Shown here: one piece after another, positions 39,962-51,600 of the stretch | Numbering within the stretch: position 1 is the first letter of the stretch | How the letters are laid out: each line of letters opens with the position of its first letter | Assembly (NCBI RefSeq): GCF_963576675.1 | Contig: NC_088914.1 | Location: 17,277,001 to 17,341,000, forward strand | Length of the DNA stretch: 64,000 nt | From: Euphorbia lathyris | Taxonomy: Eukaryota > Streptophyta > Magnoliopsida > Malpighiales > Euphorbiaceae | Reading direction: 5' to 3' | Notes under the pieces: generated by a model | What the model saw: only the letters and a program-made list of their open reading frames with translations | Databases searched by the model: none | Told to the model about the DNA's origin: nothing | Translations under genes and position numbers: made by a program

Positions 39962-42900
39962 GTCTCATTAGTTGGAACTGTCGGGGATTGGGCAATCCCC
40001 GTACAGTTAATGTCCTACGGGACCTGGTGCGTGTCCACAAGCCTTTGATTATTTTTTCTTATGGAAACTATGATTAAAGAGGAAAAGGTTTTATCTGTTA
40101 GGAGGAAGTTGGGGTTTGAAAAGCATTATATTGTTGATGGGTGTGGTCATGGAGGTGGTATTGCTCTTTTTTGGAGAAACTGTGTTGATTTGTCTCTAAT
40201 TGCGTCTTCTCCAAATTTCATTGATGTTCGTGTCTATGACTAGTTTGCAACCGTGGAGACTAACGTGTTTCTATGGTTATCCGGAGAGAAGTCGCAGGAA
40301 GGATTCATGGCAGTTGTTACGGTCCTTGTTTAGGGCGGATAGAGGGGCTTGGTGTTGTATTGGTGACTTTAATGACATTTTAAGTAATTCGGAAAAAAGG
40401 GTGGTGCGTTACGTGCTTATTGGCTGCTAGAGGGCTTTCAATCAGTTATAGACGATTGTGAATTGGTTAGCTTGCAAATGAGGGGTTATCCATTTACATG
40501 GGAAGTTGGGAGAGGTTCACCACGGTGGATGGAAGAGAGACTGGATCGGGCTGTTGTTAATGCTAAATGGAAAGAGTTCTTTGGTCAATCTGTTTTATTG
40601 AATCAAGAGGCGACGTGTTCTGATCATTCTATGTTAGTGTTATAGCTCAAAGCTTGGGTTCAGGCTCCGCGGGTTAAGAAATTTTGGTTTGAAAACCATT
40701 GGATTCGTGAAGCTAGTTGTTTATCTGTTATCAAAATTGTTTGGGGGACTAATAATGGTAAAACATTATCACAAAAATTATCAGAATGCACTACTGCCCT
40801 TCAGAATTGGAGTAAAAATTTGGATGGTAATTTACAACGTCGGATCTCTGAACTTCGTCGTCAAATGGAAGAATACAGGTCTCATGTTGATAGATTCGGG
40901 GCTGCAATGTTGAAACAGTCAAGGGCTGAGTATGTTAAAACCCTGCAGCAACAGGAGGATTTTTAGAAACAAAGGGCTAAACTACATTGGCTTCAGAAAG
41001 GTGATTCTAATACTCGATATTTTCATGAGTATGCTACTTCACGTAAGAGGAATAATGCTATTCATGAGCTTCGTAACAGTAGTGGGATTATGTGTGGTTG
41101 GGGTAGTGGCTTAGAGAATGTATTGTTAGACTACTTCAATGGGATTTTTACTAGTAACGGGAGTGAAGCCGAGGAGATTCTCTCAGCTATCAAGTCTAAA
41201 GTTAGTGCTGATCAGAACTTATTTCTTACTCAAATTTTTGATGCCGAGGAAGTGAAGGCGGCTTGCTTTTCGATGCACCCTGATAAGAGCCCGGGTCCGG
41301 ATGGTCTTAATCCGGCATTTTTTCAAAGGTTTTGGGATATTATTGGAGCTGATATTGTATCTTGCTGTTTAGCTATTCTCAATAGTTCACAACTGCCTTC
41401 GAATCTAAATGATACACTCATAATTCTTGTTCCTAAGAAGGCAAATGTTGAAAGGGTAACTGATATCCGTCCAATTGCGTTGTGCAATGTGCTCTTTAAA
41501 ATTCTTTCAAAAATGTTGGCTTCTCGGCTAAAGTTGATTCTTCCTACACTAATTTCGGCTAATTAAAGTGCGTTTTTGAAGGAAAGGTTGATTACCGACA
41601 ATGTCATTGTTGCTTTTGAAGTAATCCACCACTTGAAGAATAAGAGACAAGGTAAACAAGGTGTTGCTGCTCTTAAACTCGATATGAGTAAGGCGTATGA
41701 CCGGGTGGAATGGCTGTTTCTTTGGGATATGCTTACTAAAATGGGTTTCTCGGTTCAGTGGATTAAATGGATGAAAATGTGTGTTGAGACTGTGGTTTAT
41801 AAAATTAGTCAGGAGGGTCGGGAACTTGGACCTATTTTTCCTTCCAGAGGGCTCAGACAGGGGGATCCTCTTAGTCCGTTCTTATTTCTAATTTGTGCTG
41901 AAGGACTTTCTTCCTTAATTCAGGAAAAGGAAAGGTTGGGTCTTATTCATGGGTGTCAAGTTGCGAGATCGGCTCCCCGGGTATCCCATCTCTTTTTTGC
42001 GGATGACAGCTACATATTTTTCAAGGTCAGTACTAGTGAATTATCCACCATTATACAGATCCTTAAATCATATGAAATCGCCTCCGGGCAATGCATTAAT
42101 TTCGAAAAATCTGCTCTACTATTCAGCTCTAATACTTGTGTTGGTGATAAGGAAAATGCATGTTCATTACTCGGTGTTTAAGAGGTAAAAGATTTGGGTT
42201 TTTATTTGGGGGCTCCGGCATCTATTGGGCGTAATAAAATGCAAACTTTTGGTTTTCTCAAAGATAGGATTCGAACAAGAATAAATAATTGGAAAGAAAA
42301 ATTCCTCTCAAGAGCGGGTAAAGAAGTATTGATCAAATCTGTTTTACAGTCAATTCCTACTTATATCATGAGTATTTTTCTGTTGCCTGTACAATTTTGT
42401 GAGGAGGTGCAGCGGCTTTTAAATAAGTTTTGGTGGAATTCTAGTAATAACTCAAATAATGGGATTCATTGGATGAGTTATGGGAGGATGTGTGTGCCGA
42501 AATGTAAGGGTGGTTTGGGTTTCCGAAGTCTTCGTGAATTTAATATTGCACTCTTAGAAAAGCAGGCTTGGCGAATAATCCATCAACCAATGTCATTAGT
42601 TGCAAGATTTCTCAAAGCCAGGTATTTTCCTGATTCTGATTTTTTTAATGCTGAGATTGGTCACAACCCTTCATTGTTTGGCGAAGTATCAGATCTTGTC
42701 AATCTTTGATTCGCCAAGGTTTGCATAGGAAAATTGTCAATGGGTACTCTACTATGATCTGGGGGGATGCGTGGCTTCCGGATGATCTGAATCCTTGTAT
42801 CTCCAGTCCTTCGGTGTCTATTCTACCTACCGGGACTGTAAATGATTTAATGTATATGGATGGACAATGGAATAGACAACTGATTGGCATGATTTTCAAC

Positions 42901-43962
42901 CTTCGTGATCAGAAGTTAATTCTTTCTATTCCTAGAAGAGGTGTGAATGGTGAAGATAAGTGGTTTTGGGGTTTAGACAAATCGGGTTTGTATTCTGTCA
43001 AATCGGGTTACCGCACTCTTTTGAATAATAATTCTTCATGGTTTACGGAGAATAATGATTGTTGGAAGTGGAAGGCAGTATGGAGTTGGCAAATGTCACC
43101 CAAAATTAAAAATATGTTTTGGAGACTATTGGCGGGCTGTCTTCCTGTTATGAATAATTTGGTGAATCGGCATAGTAGTTTGTCACCTTTGTGTCCTGTT
43201 TGTGGTTTGTTGGTCGAGGATGAAGATCACTTATTTGTGCGATGCTCTTTTGCTCTTCAAGTATGGCGTGTATTTTTTGATGATAATAGAATGGAGTCGG
43301 TTGCTAATGTTTTTATTTGGTTTGAGGATTTCCTTGTTGAAACGAATCAGGATCTTAGACTTAGCATCTCGTTTATCTTGTGGTGGTTGTGGAAGGCAAG
43401 GAATAACGTGGTTTGGAATAGTACCAGGTTAAATCCGACTGAACTGTTACGGTTGGCTGAAAAAGAATGCTTGGAGTGGCGAATGGCGAGGGTTGTTCGT
43501 ATTTCTGTTGTTAGAATTGGCGACAGATCTGATCAGGTTTGGGTTTGTCCAGATGTAGGTACTTTGGTATGTAATGTTGATGCTGGTTTATTTCATGAGA
43601 ATGGCTACTGCTCCTTTGGATTTCTGATTCGTGATCATTCCGGTTCTTGCATTTATGCTAGTCATGGTGCATTGTGTGGTTATTTTGATCCGATTATGGC
43701 GGAGGCGATGGCCATTAAGGAGGCTTTATCTTGGCTTAAGGAGGGTGCCTTTAAGGACACGGTTCTGCGTTCGGATTGCTTATCTGTTGTTAAAGCAATT
43801 AAAGATCAATGTTTGAATGATTCTTACTTAGCAGATATTGTAGGTGATTGTATTAAGTTTTTTCATGAGTTAGATAATGTGTCTATCTTGTTTGTTAAAC
43901 GTTCAGCGAACTGTGCTGCTCATTGTTTAGCCAAAGCAAGTCAGTTCTTTTTCTGTTCGTAA
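39958..43962 (+). pseudogene. ORF2 (endonuclease / reverse transcriptase / RNase H) of the L1 LINE
   Basis: Endonuclease: SLISWNCRGLGNPRT, then METMIKEEKVL, GGGIALFWR, WCCIGDFNDIL and FTWEVGRGSPRWMEERLDRA, spread over shifted frames 39958-40645. Reverse transcriptase 41090-42181: [47 protein letters not shown] (motif A), [14 protein letters not shown] (motif B), FFADDSYIF (motif C). 42706-43962: zinc-binding region CPVCG..ED..HLFVRC, then RNase H with NVDAGLF, EAMAIKEAL, LRSDCLSVV. Stops at about 40643, 40963, 41564 and 42179 mostly look like single transitions. The RT catalytic residues are intact; the gene as a whole is dead. Confidence 0.88.
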
Positions 43963-44249
43963 GGAGTGGTTTGGAACTCCCCCTTTTTTGTCTTATATTC
44001 TTTTTGCTAATATCAGCCAATAATACTTTCGTTTATTCAAAAAAAAAAATTGATTGTTTAATTTAAATGATTATTATGTTAGTATTTTCTAGTAAATGAT
44101 AGGCTAAAGTTGTATTGCTAAATTAAGAGCAAGTGAACCCTATCGCATCAAGTAGTAAATGATCCAAAGAACGAAATCGATCTCACAGAGACTATTATCT
44201 AATGCCCTATTCGTATTCAAATTATATATTATCTAAGGAATTATATATT

Positions 44250-44900
44250 AGCTTAAACCCATCCATGAAAATATGGAAGTCATTTTCATAGATAAGTGGG
44301 TGTCGCTGAAGGTATAAATAATGATCGATATAACAAAAACACGAATCGGCAATTAGCGAAAGGGTGTGCGTTGATTTCCGCCAAACACGCCAAGGAAACT
44401 GCAACAATGTGTTAAAAGGTCAATGCCATTAAAGCTGAAAATACCATTCATGGAAAGATGGATTCCGTTTTCATAGGAAAGTCGGTTTGAATGAAGGTAT
44501 AAACAAAGATCGACAGAGCAAAGGCATGCGGTAGCGATTAGCGGGAAGGTGTGAGTCGATTTCTGCCAAACATGTCGAATGAAACTGCAACGATGTGATA
44601 AAAGGCCGAAGCCCTTGAAGCTGAAAACCTCATTCATAGAAGGTTGAATTTCCTTCTCAAAGAAGGGAGTTATCGGTAAAAAGAATGATTCAGAGGCACA
44701 CATCAACCATTAGTGTGAGAGGGGAATCGTTTTCCATCGAATACACCCACGAAAGGGCATTATTAGGCTAAAAGGTTGATGTGACTAAAATAAAAATAGG
44801 AAATCGATGCATCAAAGACACGTGCTAGAGATCAATGGCAGATATGAGTCTATTTTTTCTTAGCCCGCCGGAAGGATTGGCATTATTATGTTAAAGGTTT
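44250..44900. repeat. ~185-bp imperfect tandem repeat, about 3.5 copies
   Basis: AAGGTATAAA is at 44309 and 44494, a 185-base step. Each unit runs through GATCGA..AA, GCGATTAGCG, a TGTG.GT.GATTTC.GCCAAAC block, GAAACTGCAAC.ATGTG and AAAGCTGAAAA. A third, more diverged unit continues to about 44850. The minus-strand frames over it are only a by-product. It looks like satellite-type or duplicated unknown sequence downstream of MATE copy B. Confidence 0.65.
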
Positions 44901-45643
44901 GTGTGTCCCACCATTCTACGGACGTTGATGATGTTAGGTGTCTTAGCCTTTGTGGTAGACATCTAAGACTGGATTGCGTTACAGTAGTGTGTGGATTTGG
45001 AAGTAGCTTATCTTAACTGTGAGATCGAGCTACGATTGTGTAATTAGGTAGATTGGAAGTGAACAAGGAAATGAATGCAATGCGAATGAGAGAGGGATGA
45101 ATACAATATCGAGGATCTAGAAATGATATTGGAATTTATCGCATTGTTTGCAAAAGTGACATTGTCAAGTAAGAGTACGCAGGCAGGCAAAAAGGAGGGG
45201 CCTGACTAGGTGAAGAAATGATAGAAGATGGAAATATCTGAAAATTGAAATGACATAAATATATCAGATTGACTTAGTCAGAAATTTAAATATATATATG
45301 CAATTTTATTTTTCTTACTCTCCACTGTTAAAGTATAAACATAATTATTATCAATTTAAAACAAATCATTAAATATAAAAAGATTAGAGTAAACAAATTA
45401 TTATTCCCTATATTTTAGGCAACATGCTAATAAATTATTTATCAAAAAAATATGTCTTTCATTACCAAGAACATATATGTGAGTGAAGAATGAAAAAAAT
45501 ACAATAAAAAGAGGGAAAAAAAACTCAACATTGGAAAGTTTTATTTAACTTCCTATTTTTTTTCCTCGTTTACGCTCCAATAAATCATATTCCTTGTGCT
45601 TGCTCGGACAAAATATAGCCGAAAAATGCAAATTTCTTCACGT
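44901..45643. other. spacer downstream of MATE copy B, no gene
   Basis: AT-rich to mixed sequence with no supported coding region. The right end should contain the 3' untranslated region of MATE copy B. Around 45600-45643 there is no obvious polyadenylation signal that could be singled out with confidence. Confidence 0.4.
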
Positions 45644-48600
45644 TTAAGATATGGTTTCTTTTACAATCTCATAACTCTTTTGCCCTCCCCATTTCTTTAT
45701 CCTATCTTCGGCAATTGAAGCCTGCATTTGAAAACAATAATATAACAAAATATTATTTATTCTTAAAATTAAAACTCAAGTTCAATGATTCATTTTTAAC
45801 TAAAGTTTGTTAAAAAAAATTGCACGCATCTACAACAAAACACGATAAAATATGAAATAACTTACCTCTTTGTTCCAGTTTGTTTTATATATCATATAAG
45901 TAAGAGCTATAGTTTGTACTGCACTTCCTGACATCATGCCTAACCAAATCCCCTGAAAAAACATACTTTTTATCAAAATAATCCCCTAAACAAATAGTAT
46001 CTAAGAATATTAAAGCTCAATATCTTTGGTTCTCCTTTTTAGTTTATTTTTACTTTTTTTTACACTAGATAGAAAATATAAAGTGTTTTGTTAAACTACT
46101 ATAAATAACTAGTTTATGGAGTGAAAATTAGTCAATAGTTACAGTTATCAGCAACAACAAACACTATGTAATAATAAAGTAGAAAACTAATCAATCTTGC
46201 GAATTTTTTTTTCTTACTTAACAATAATATTATTGATATGATTAATCAGAAAACAGTGAAATTATATATTTATGAAAAAAAAGCGTACCTTGACACCAAG
46301 ACCCATTTTGTAACTAAGTAGGAGGCCCAAAGGAATCCCAAAAACGTAGTAACAAACTATGTTTACATATGCGACAGCAGCTTGCCATCCGGCACCAATT
46401 GCCATACCTTAAACAAATAAAAAAAAATTAAAAAAATCCAAAAGATTAATATTGCAGAAACTAACGGGGTGTTTGTTATAAGGGATATAAGAGGTGGGAT
46501 ATGGATAGAAAACACGAGATAAGTTATCTCGTGTTTGTTTGAGAGATAGAAGAGTGAGACAGATGACAGATAAGCCTTTTATCCCTCAAATCCTATACCC
46601 AAGAGGGTGGTGGGATAAACTCTTACGATTTTAATAGGATGGAAAAGTCCATCTTATCCGTCAAATTAATGTTATGTAGTTTAAATAAGGTTAAAATAGT
46701 AAAATGTATTATTTTATCTCAATCTCTATCCCACATACCAAACATTGAATAATAATTCTCGACTATCATATTTTTATCCTTATCTCAACCATTTATCCTT
46801 ATCCCAACCTTTATCCTTATCCCTATCTCAATAGAATACCAAACGCCCGTAAGGGCCTATTCGTTTTATCTACTGTTTGCTGTTGGAAAATAGATTACAA
46901 ACCAAACACCTAAAACTTTTCCCTTTAAAGTAAAAAGATAAACATGAGCATGAAAATGACCTACCAAACACCCCTAATTAAGAAAATTCATGAGGATTTA
47001 CATCAAACTAATGCAAATTGCTATATACATCTAGAAAGGTAAAATATGAAGTGAATATGTAAGATCATATAATAACTACTGTAGTTTGTAATATAAATGC
47101 CTAACTTTATCCCAAACAGTACTTAAAATAGGAAGAATTAATTCACATATAGACCTATCCATATGTTGATTTAGACCGAGCTCAGTTGCGAATCCATGAA
47201 TTGATATATAGAGGGCTAATTTTAGCCTTGCAGACAGTGTCGGAGTTAGATTTATTGAGTTAGAAAAAAAATTCTGAAATCCAGCCCGTCAAGACTGGAC
47301 AAAAAAAATGACCTATAGCTAGCATTTTAAAATATCAGAGCGGACAAGTTTTATAGTTGAACAAGTACAAATTTCATTTTTAATATGTTTTAATTTATTC
47401 TGTGAATTATGTATTAACATTCTAAGACGCGTACAACACTCATTTTGCATGCATTTTTTTTTTGAAATCGAGTGATCAATTGTTTACACTTTAAACAAGT
47501 TGAGGAGGCTATCAGGAAATTTTAAGCAACTTGAGGGGCCTATCGGAACACTTCGAAAGTTTAAGGGACTAATCAAACTTTTTGGACAAGTTGATGGAGA
47601 AAATGATGTATTAAGCCTAGTAATGTTTTATTTTTCGATTTTATCCATTGAAGGATTTCTACTTAATTAATCATACGGGTTCAAACATGGGTTATCGGGT
47701 TATTTCTTAAAGCGCATGTTAACGTTGGGTAGGAATGAAGAACTCGAACCACAAACTTGTATTACCAATCACGTTGTTCCCACACCAAAATTATTCGGGA
47801 GCAAGAATGATTAGTCCACAATAGTTCCTTGTAGAGAGAGAAAGAGGGAGAGAAAATTTGTTCTCTTAATTTTCATGTGTTTATTATATCTAATTAATTG
47901 GGCTCTTTTATATAGATCAAAGCTTCCTTATTTTATAAGGATATTCTAACTTTCCTCGTTAGACTAGTATTTTCATTCAATAATTGCATAAGATTAATGC
48001 AATTAAAATTCTTAATTATCTAATAACACAATTTAGATAAAACCTGAATCTGTAATCTATCTGAATCTTAATTAATATGGACACATAATTCCTACATCCC
48101 TAGTTAAATATAACATAAGAAAGAATTATTAAATTCTAATCAGAATTAAATTTAATTAAAGTAAGAAAATATTGAAAAATGGTAAGAAAATTGATAACAA
48201 TAATAAAAAGAGAGTAAATCAAATACCTGAAAGAACAGGTTGAACGTTGTTAACGATAATGCAAGCAGAAAGAAGTGGCGTGAGTTGATTAACTAAGTCT
48301 TGAACTTGGGAATTACTAGAGAATAAAGATGGATAAATATTTCTGGTGAAGAAAAGAATTGCAGAAATGAGGACCCCGATGCAAAATGATGAAACTACTG
48401 CCACCATTAGTGAAAATTTTGCTGTTCTCGGATGTCCTGCACCCAGCTCATTTGATATTCTTACACTGTAGCACCATCAACAAAATACTATATTATTTAC
48501 CTAATGTATTGAGTTTAGGGGCCAAATTGGAAATTATATCTTAAAGAAACCTAGTAGTGTTCACTTCATTTTTCTACATTTTCTTAATGGGAAACAAAAA

Positions 48601-51600
48601 AAAAATTGACATGATTTGTCGAATTTATAAACACGGAAATATATATGGTTTGTGCAGTTTGTAATTAAACAATATGCGAAACAAATTGTCAATATTTGTA
48701 GAAAAAAAAGTTGTGGTTGAAATAATTTGAAAATTCAGACATATATAATAATTTGCAAAGTCAAAACTTTTTACTTATTTCAAATTGATGTTTTAAAGAT
48801 AAATAGTTACGACAAGAATTTTAACGGAATATGTTAGTCTGGCAACTGCACAAATCCATATAGCTAAATTTGTAAACTCTTAAACCACAAATGTCATTTG
48901 ACAAATTGGATAAACTAAAAAAAAAAATTCCTGTCTTTTATAAAAAAAAATTATTTAAGAGATAGGGAACGAACCTTATAGCTGCATTCATTCCAAGTGA
49001 TGCCATGATCGTCCATCCCAAAATATTCATGCTGTGAGTATTAAATACAGTTAGATGTGTAATGTTTTATGAATCGAGTTGAATTGTATTTTATATAAAA
49101 TTAGTTTGTGAAATTCAGTCCAATCTGCATTATATTTATATCGGATTCAAATCAGATTAAATCAGGTTAAAAGAGGTTAATTCTTAAATACAGTCTAATT
49201 GGTCAACTGATATGTTTATATTAAAATAAAAAATTAATTTTGAATTGTGGTTATAAATAATAAAAATGCAACAAATTACAAATTTTGTTATATATATATA
49301 TATTCACTCACCATACGGATAAAGCATCAACTGCAATCGCTGCATTCTTCAAATATCCAGCAAACAATATCAACGCCATATAATACCAAACTTCTAAGCT
49401 GCACATATATATTCGAAGTTTGTTTTTAATTTATTTAAACTAGAATAATTCATATAATTTAAATTGAAAGAAAACATGTGAATGTGATACAATGTGTCAT
49501 CTATTTTTTAGTCTTAATTTTGAGGAAGATCATAAGGATTCGTTGATCCAGACCACTGTTCTACTGTATACCGGAACCAGTAATAGTCATTTCACATGAT
49601 GTTACATCAATAAAATTTCTCAAGTTTACACTTGAAACTTTGTCATTTTCAGAACCCATGATAAATTTGATATAAAGAATTGGCAATGGATTTGTTTGAT
49701 TTTGTATTCCCAAAAACATGTTTAATCTTATTTGGGAAGAACTTTACTTCTTTTAAGCCTCCGGTTCGAATATGAAGATAAAACGATAAATTAATTAATT
49801 GATTTATTTAGGCATAAAGCCATATGGCCCCTAAACTATAGATGCAAAATCAATTAACTTTTCATTCTATATAAATTAGCGAAATAGTCCCTAAACTATA
49901 TGCAATTAACTAGCTGTCTAAGTTACTTTCTATGTCTGTCGAGGAGAAGTTGAATGAGTCTCAAAAGCATCATTGGAGATAGAATCCACTTCTATGGACT
50001 AACTTCTCCGTGAAGGAACCAAAGTTTAGAAATCCTAATTGTTTTGGAAATTCAGTTGAAGATGTTAGGAAAATCTCGAGGCTTTCTCAAGCAATTATAA
50101 ATGTGATGAGGACAGCCTTTCCCTAAGCCCGAGTCCGGAGGAGAGCAACAAGAGTCGGGCAAACCAACCAGACACGCAGGGCGTGCTCACCACGGCGCGG
50201 GGCGTAGAGAACTCGTTGTCCGAAGAAGTGTCCAGTCCCCAAGACACGCTGGGCGTGACTCCTGTTACGCGGGGCGTAAAACCAGAGCCTGAATCGAAGA
50301 ATGGGCAGAAGGCCGACCACGCGGGGCGTACCACCAGGGACGCCACGCGTAAATTCCATCAACAGGAGCCACCAAGTCTAGAGACCCTAATACGCGGGGC
50401 GTGACTCCAGGGACGCCACGCGTGAGGATGCTTCGAAGACGCCCCAATCTCAGAGGCGTCAGCACGCGGGGCGTAGCCTGCCAGCACAATACTTCTTCCC
50501 CAAGTTCTTCTTGTTGAGGACAAGATCTGCCACCTTCTTTATTACTGTTTTGCCACTCTACTATTTACCTCTTTGCCATTGAACTTATTTACCCTAATAT
50601 CTATCTTTATGCATTTCCTATTTTACCCCTAGGGCTCCTTAGTTGTTGGTAACCCTAGGGGTGGCCTTTAGTCTTTATCTTTTATTTGGAAGGGGTATAT
50701 ATTCTCCATCTTTTGTAATGTTGGTAAATTTTTTTGATGAATATTATATTTTGAAGCCTCCATTGGAGCAAGGATTCATTCCTTTTGGGTTTATTCAACC
50801 TTCAAGTTAAGCTTGAGAAGTTTGTAATCTTTGTTGGTTTACGATTAAAACCTCCAGTCGATTTTAATCTGCATCATTTGGTATCAGAGCCGAGTCGTTT
50901 TCCTTGACCGGAGACTTCTTCTCGTAAATGGTTCAACCACGTATCACCACCGAAGCCATGGGAGCCAATGACCAAAGGTTTGAGGCAATGGAAGCAAATA
51001 TGAAGGCAATGAATGATAAGATGATAGAGCTTGAAGAGAAGCAAGAAGCGGGTAGAAGAGACATACTCCTTGCCATGGAGAGACTTGCTCTTGAGTTTCG
51101 AAATACCCACACTCAACCCGCCGGAGACCCTCACCGGCGAAATGAAGATGCAACCCGGCCACCACTGGATAGACACCCTACGCCACCTCCTATGAGAACC
51201 CAAGCACCAAAACGAATGGACCCTCGGGTTCATGAGGTAAGGCATCCTAACGCCATGGTCATTAGAAATGCCGATGGTGATAGTGACGGCGACCTATTTG
51301 ATGATTTTGACTTGAATAGGATTGCTAGAAACATGGGTCTTAAGCATGATGTCGGTATTGGGAATGTTAGGCATGCGGATAATATGAATATGCATGATGT
51401 TGTTGGTCCCGTGCATGTGCGTGCCGGGAATTTGGATATTTTGAATGATGATGATGTAGGTGGTCATGGAAGGGAAAATTATGGAATGAATGATCCGTAT
51501 GGGGGTCATGATGTTGATAGGGGCGGATATAGAGCCGGAATGAATGGGAGAGTGGGTTATGGAGGACACTATGATAGGGATGATGCTTTCAAACTCAAGG

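Larger units (their letters stand above)
39080..44049 (+). mobile_element. decayed L1-type LINE
   Basis: Order: ORF1 with a DUF4283-type N-terminus and zinc knuckle, ORF2 with AP endonuclease, reverse transcriptase, zinc-binding and RNase H domains, then a poly-A run at 44039-44049. This is the full domain set of plant L1 elements. The 5' untranslated region appears missing, and no certain target duplication was found. Many stops and frameshifts; it is dead. It lies between the two MATE genes. Confidence 0.88.

Noticed and set aside
47727..48097. Possible solo LTR (TGTTAACG...CCTACA) in intron 5 of MATE copy B
   Set aside because: Ends TG..CA, but flanks GCGCA and TCCCT do not match, and no partner LTR is in the window.
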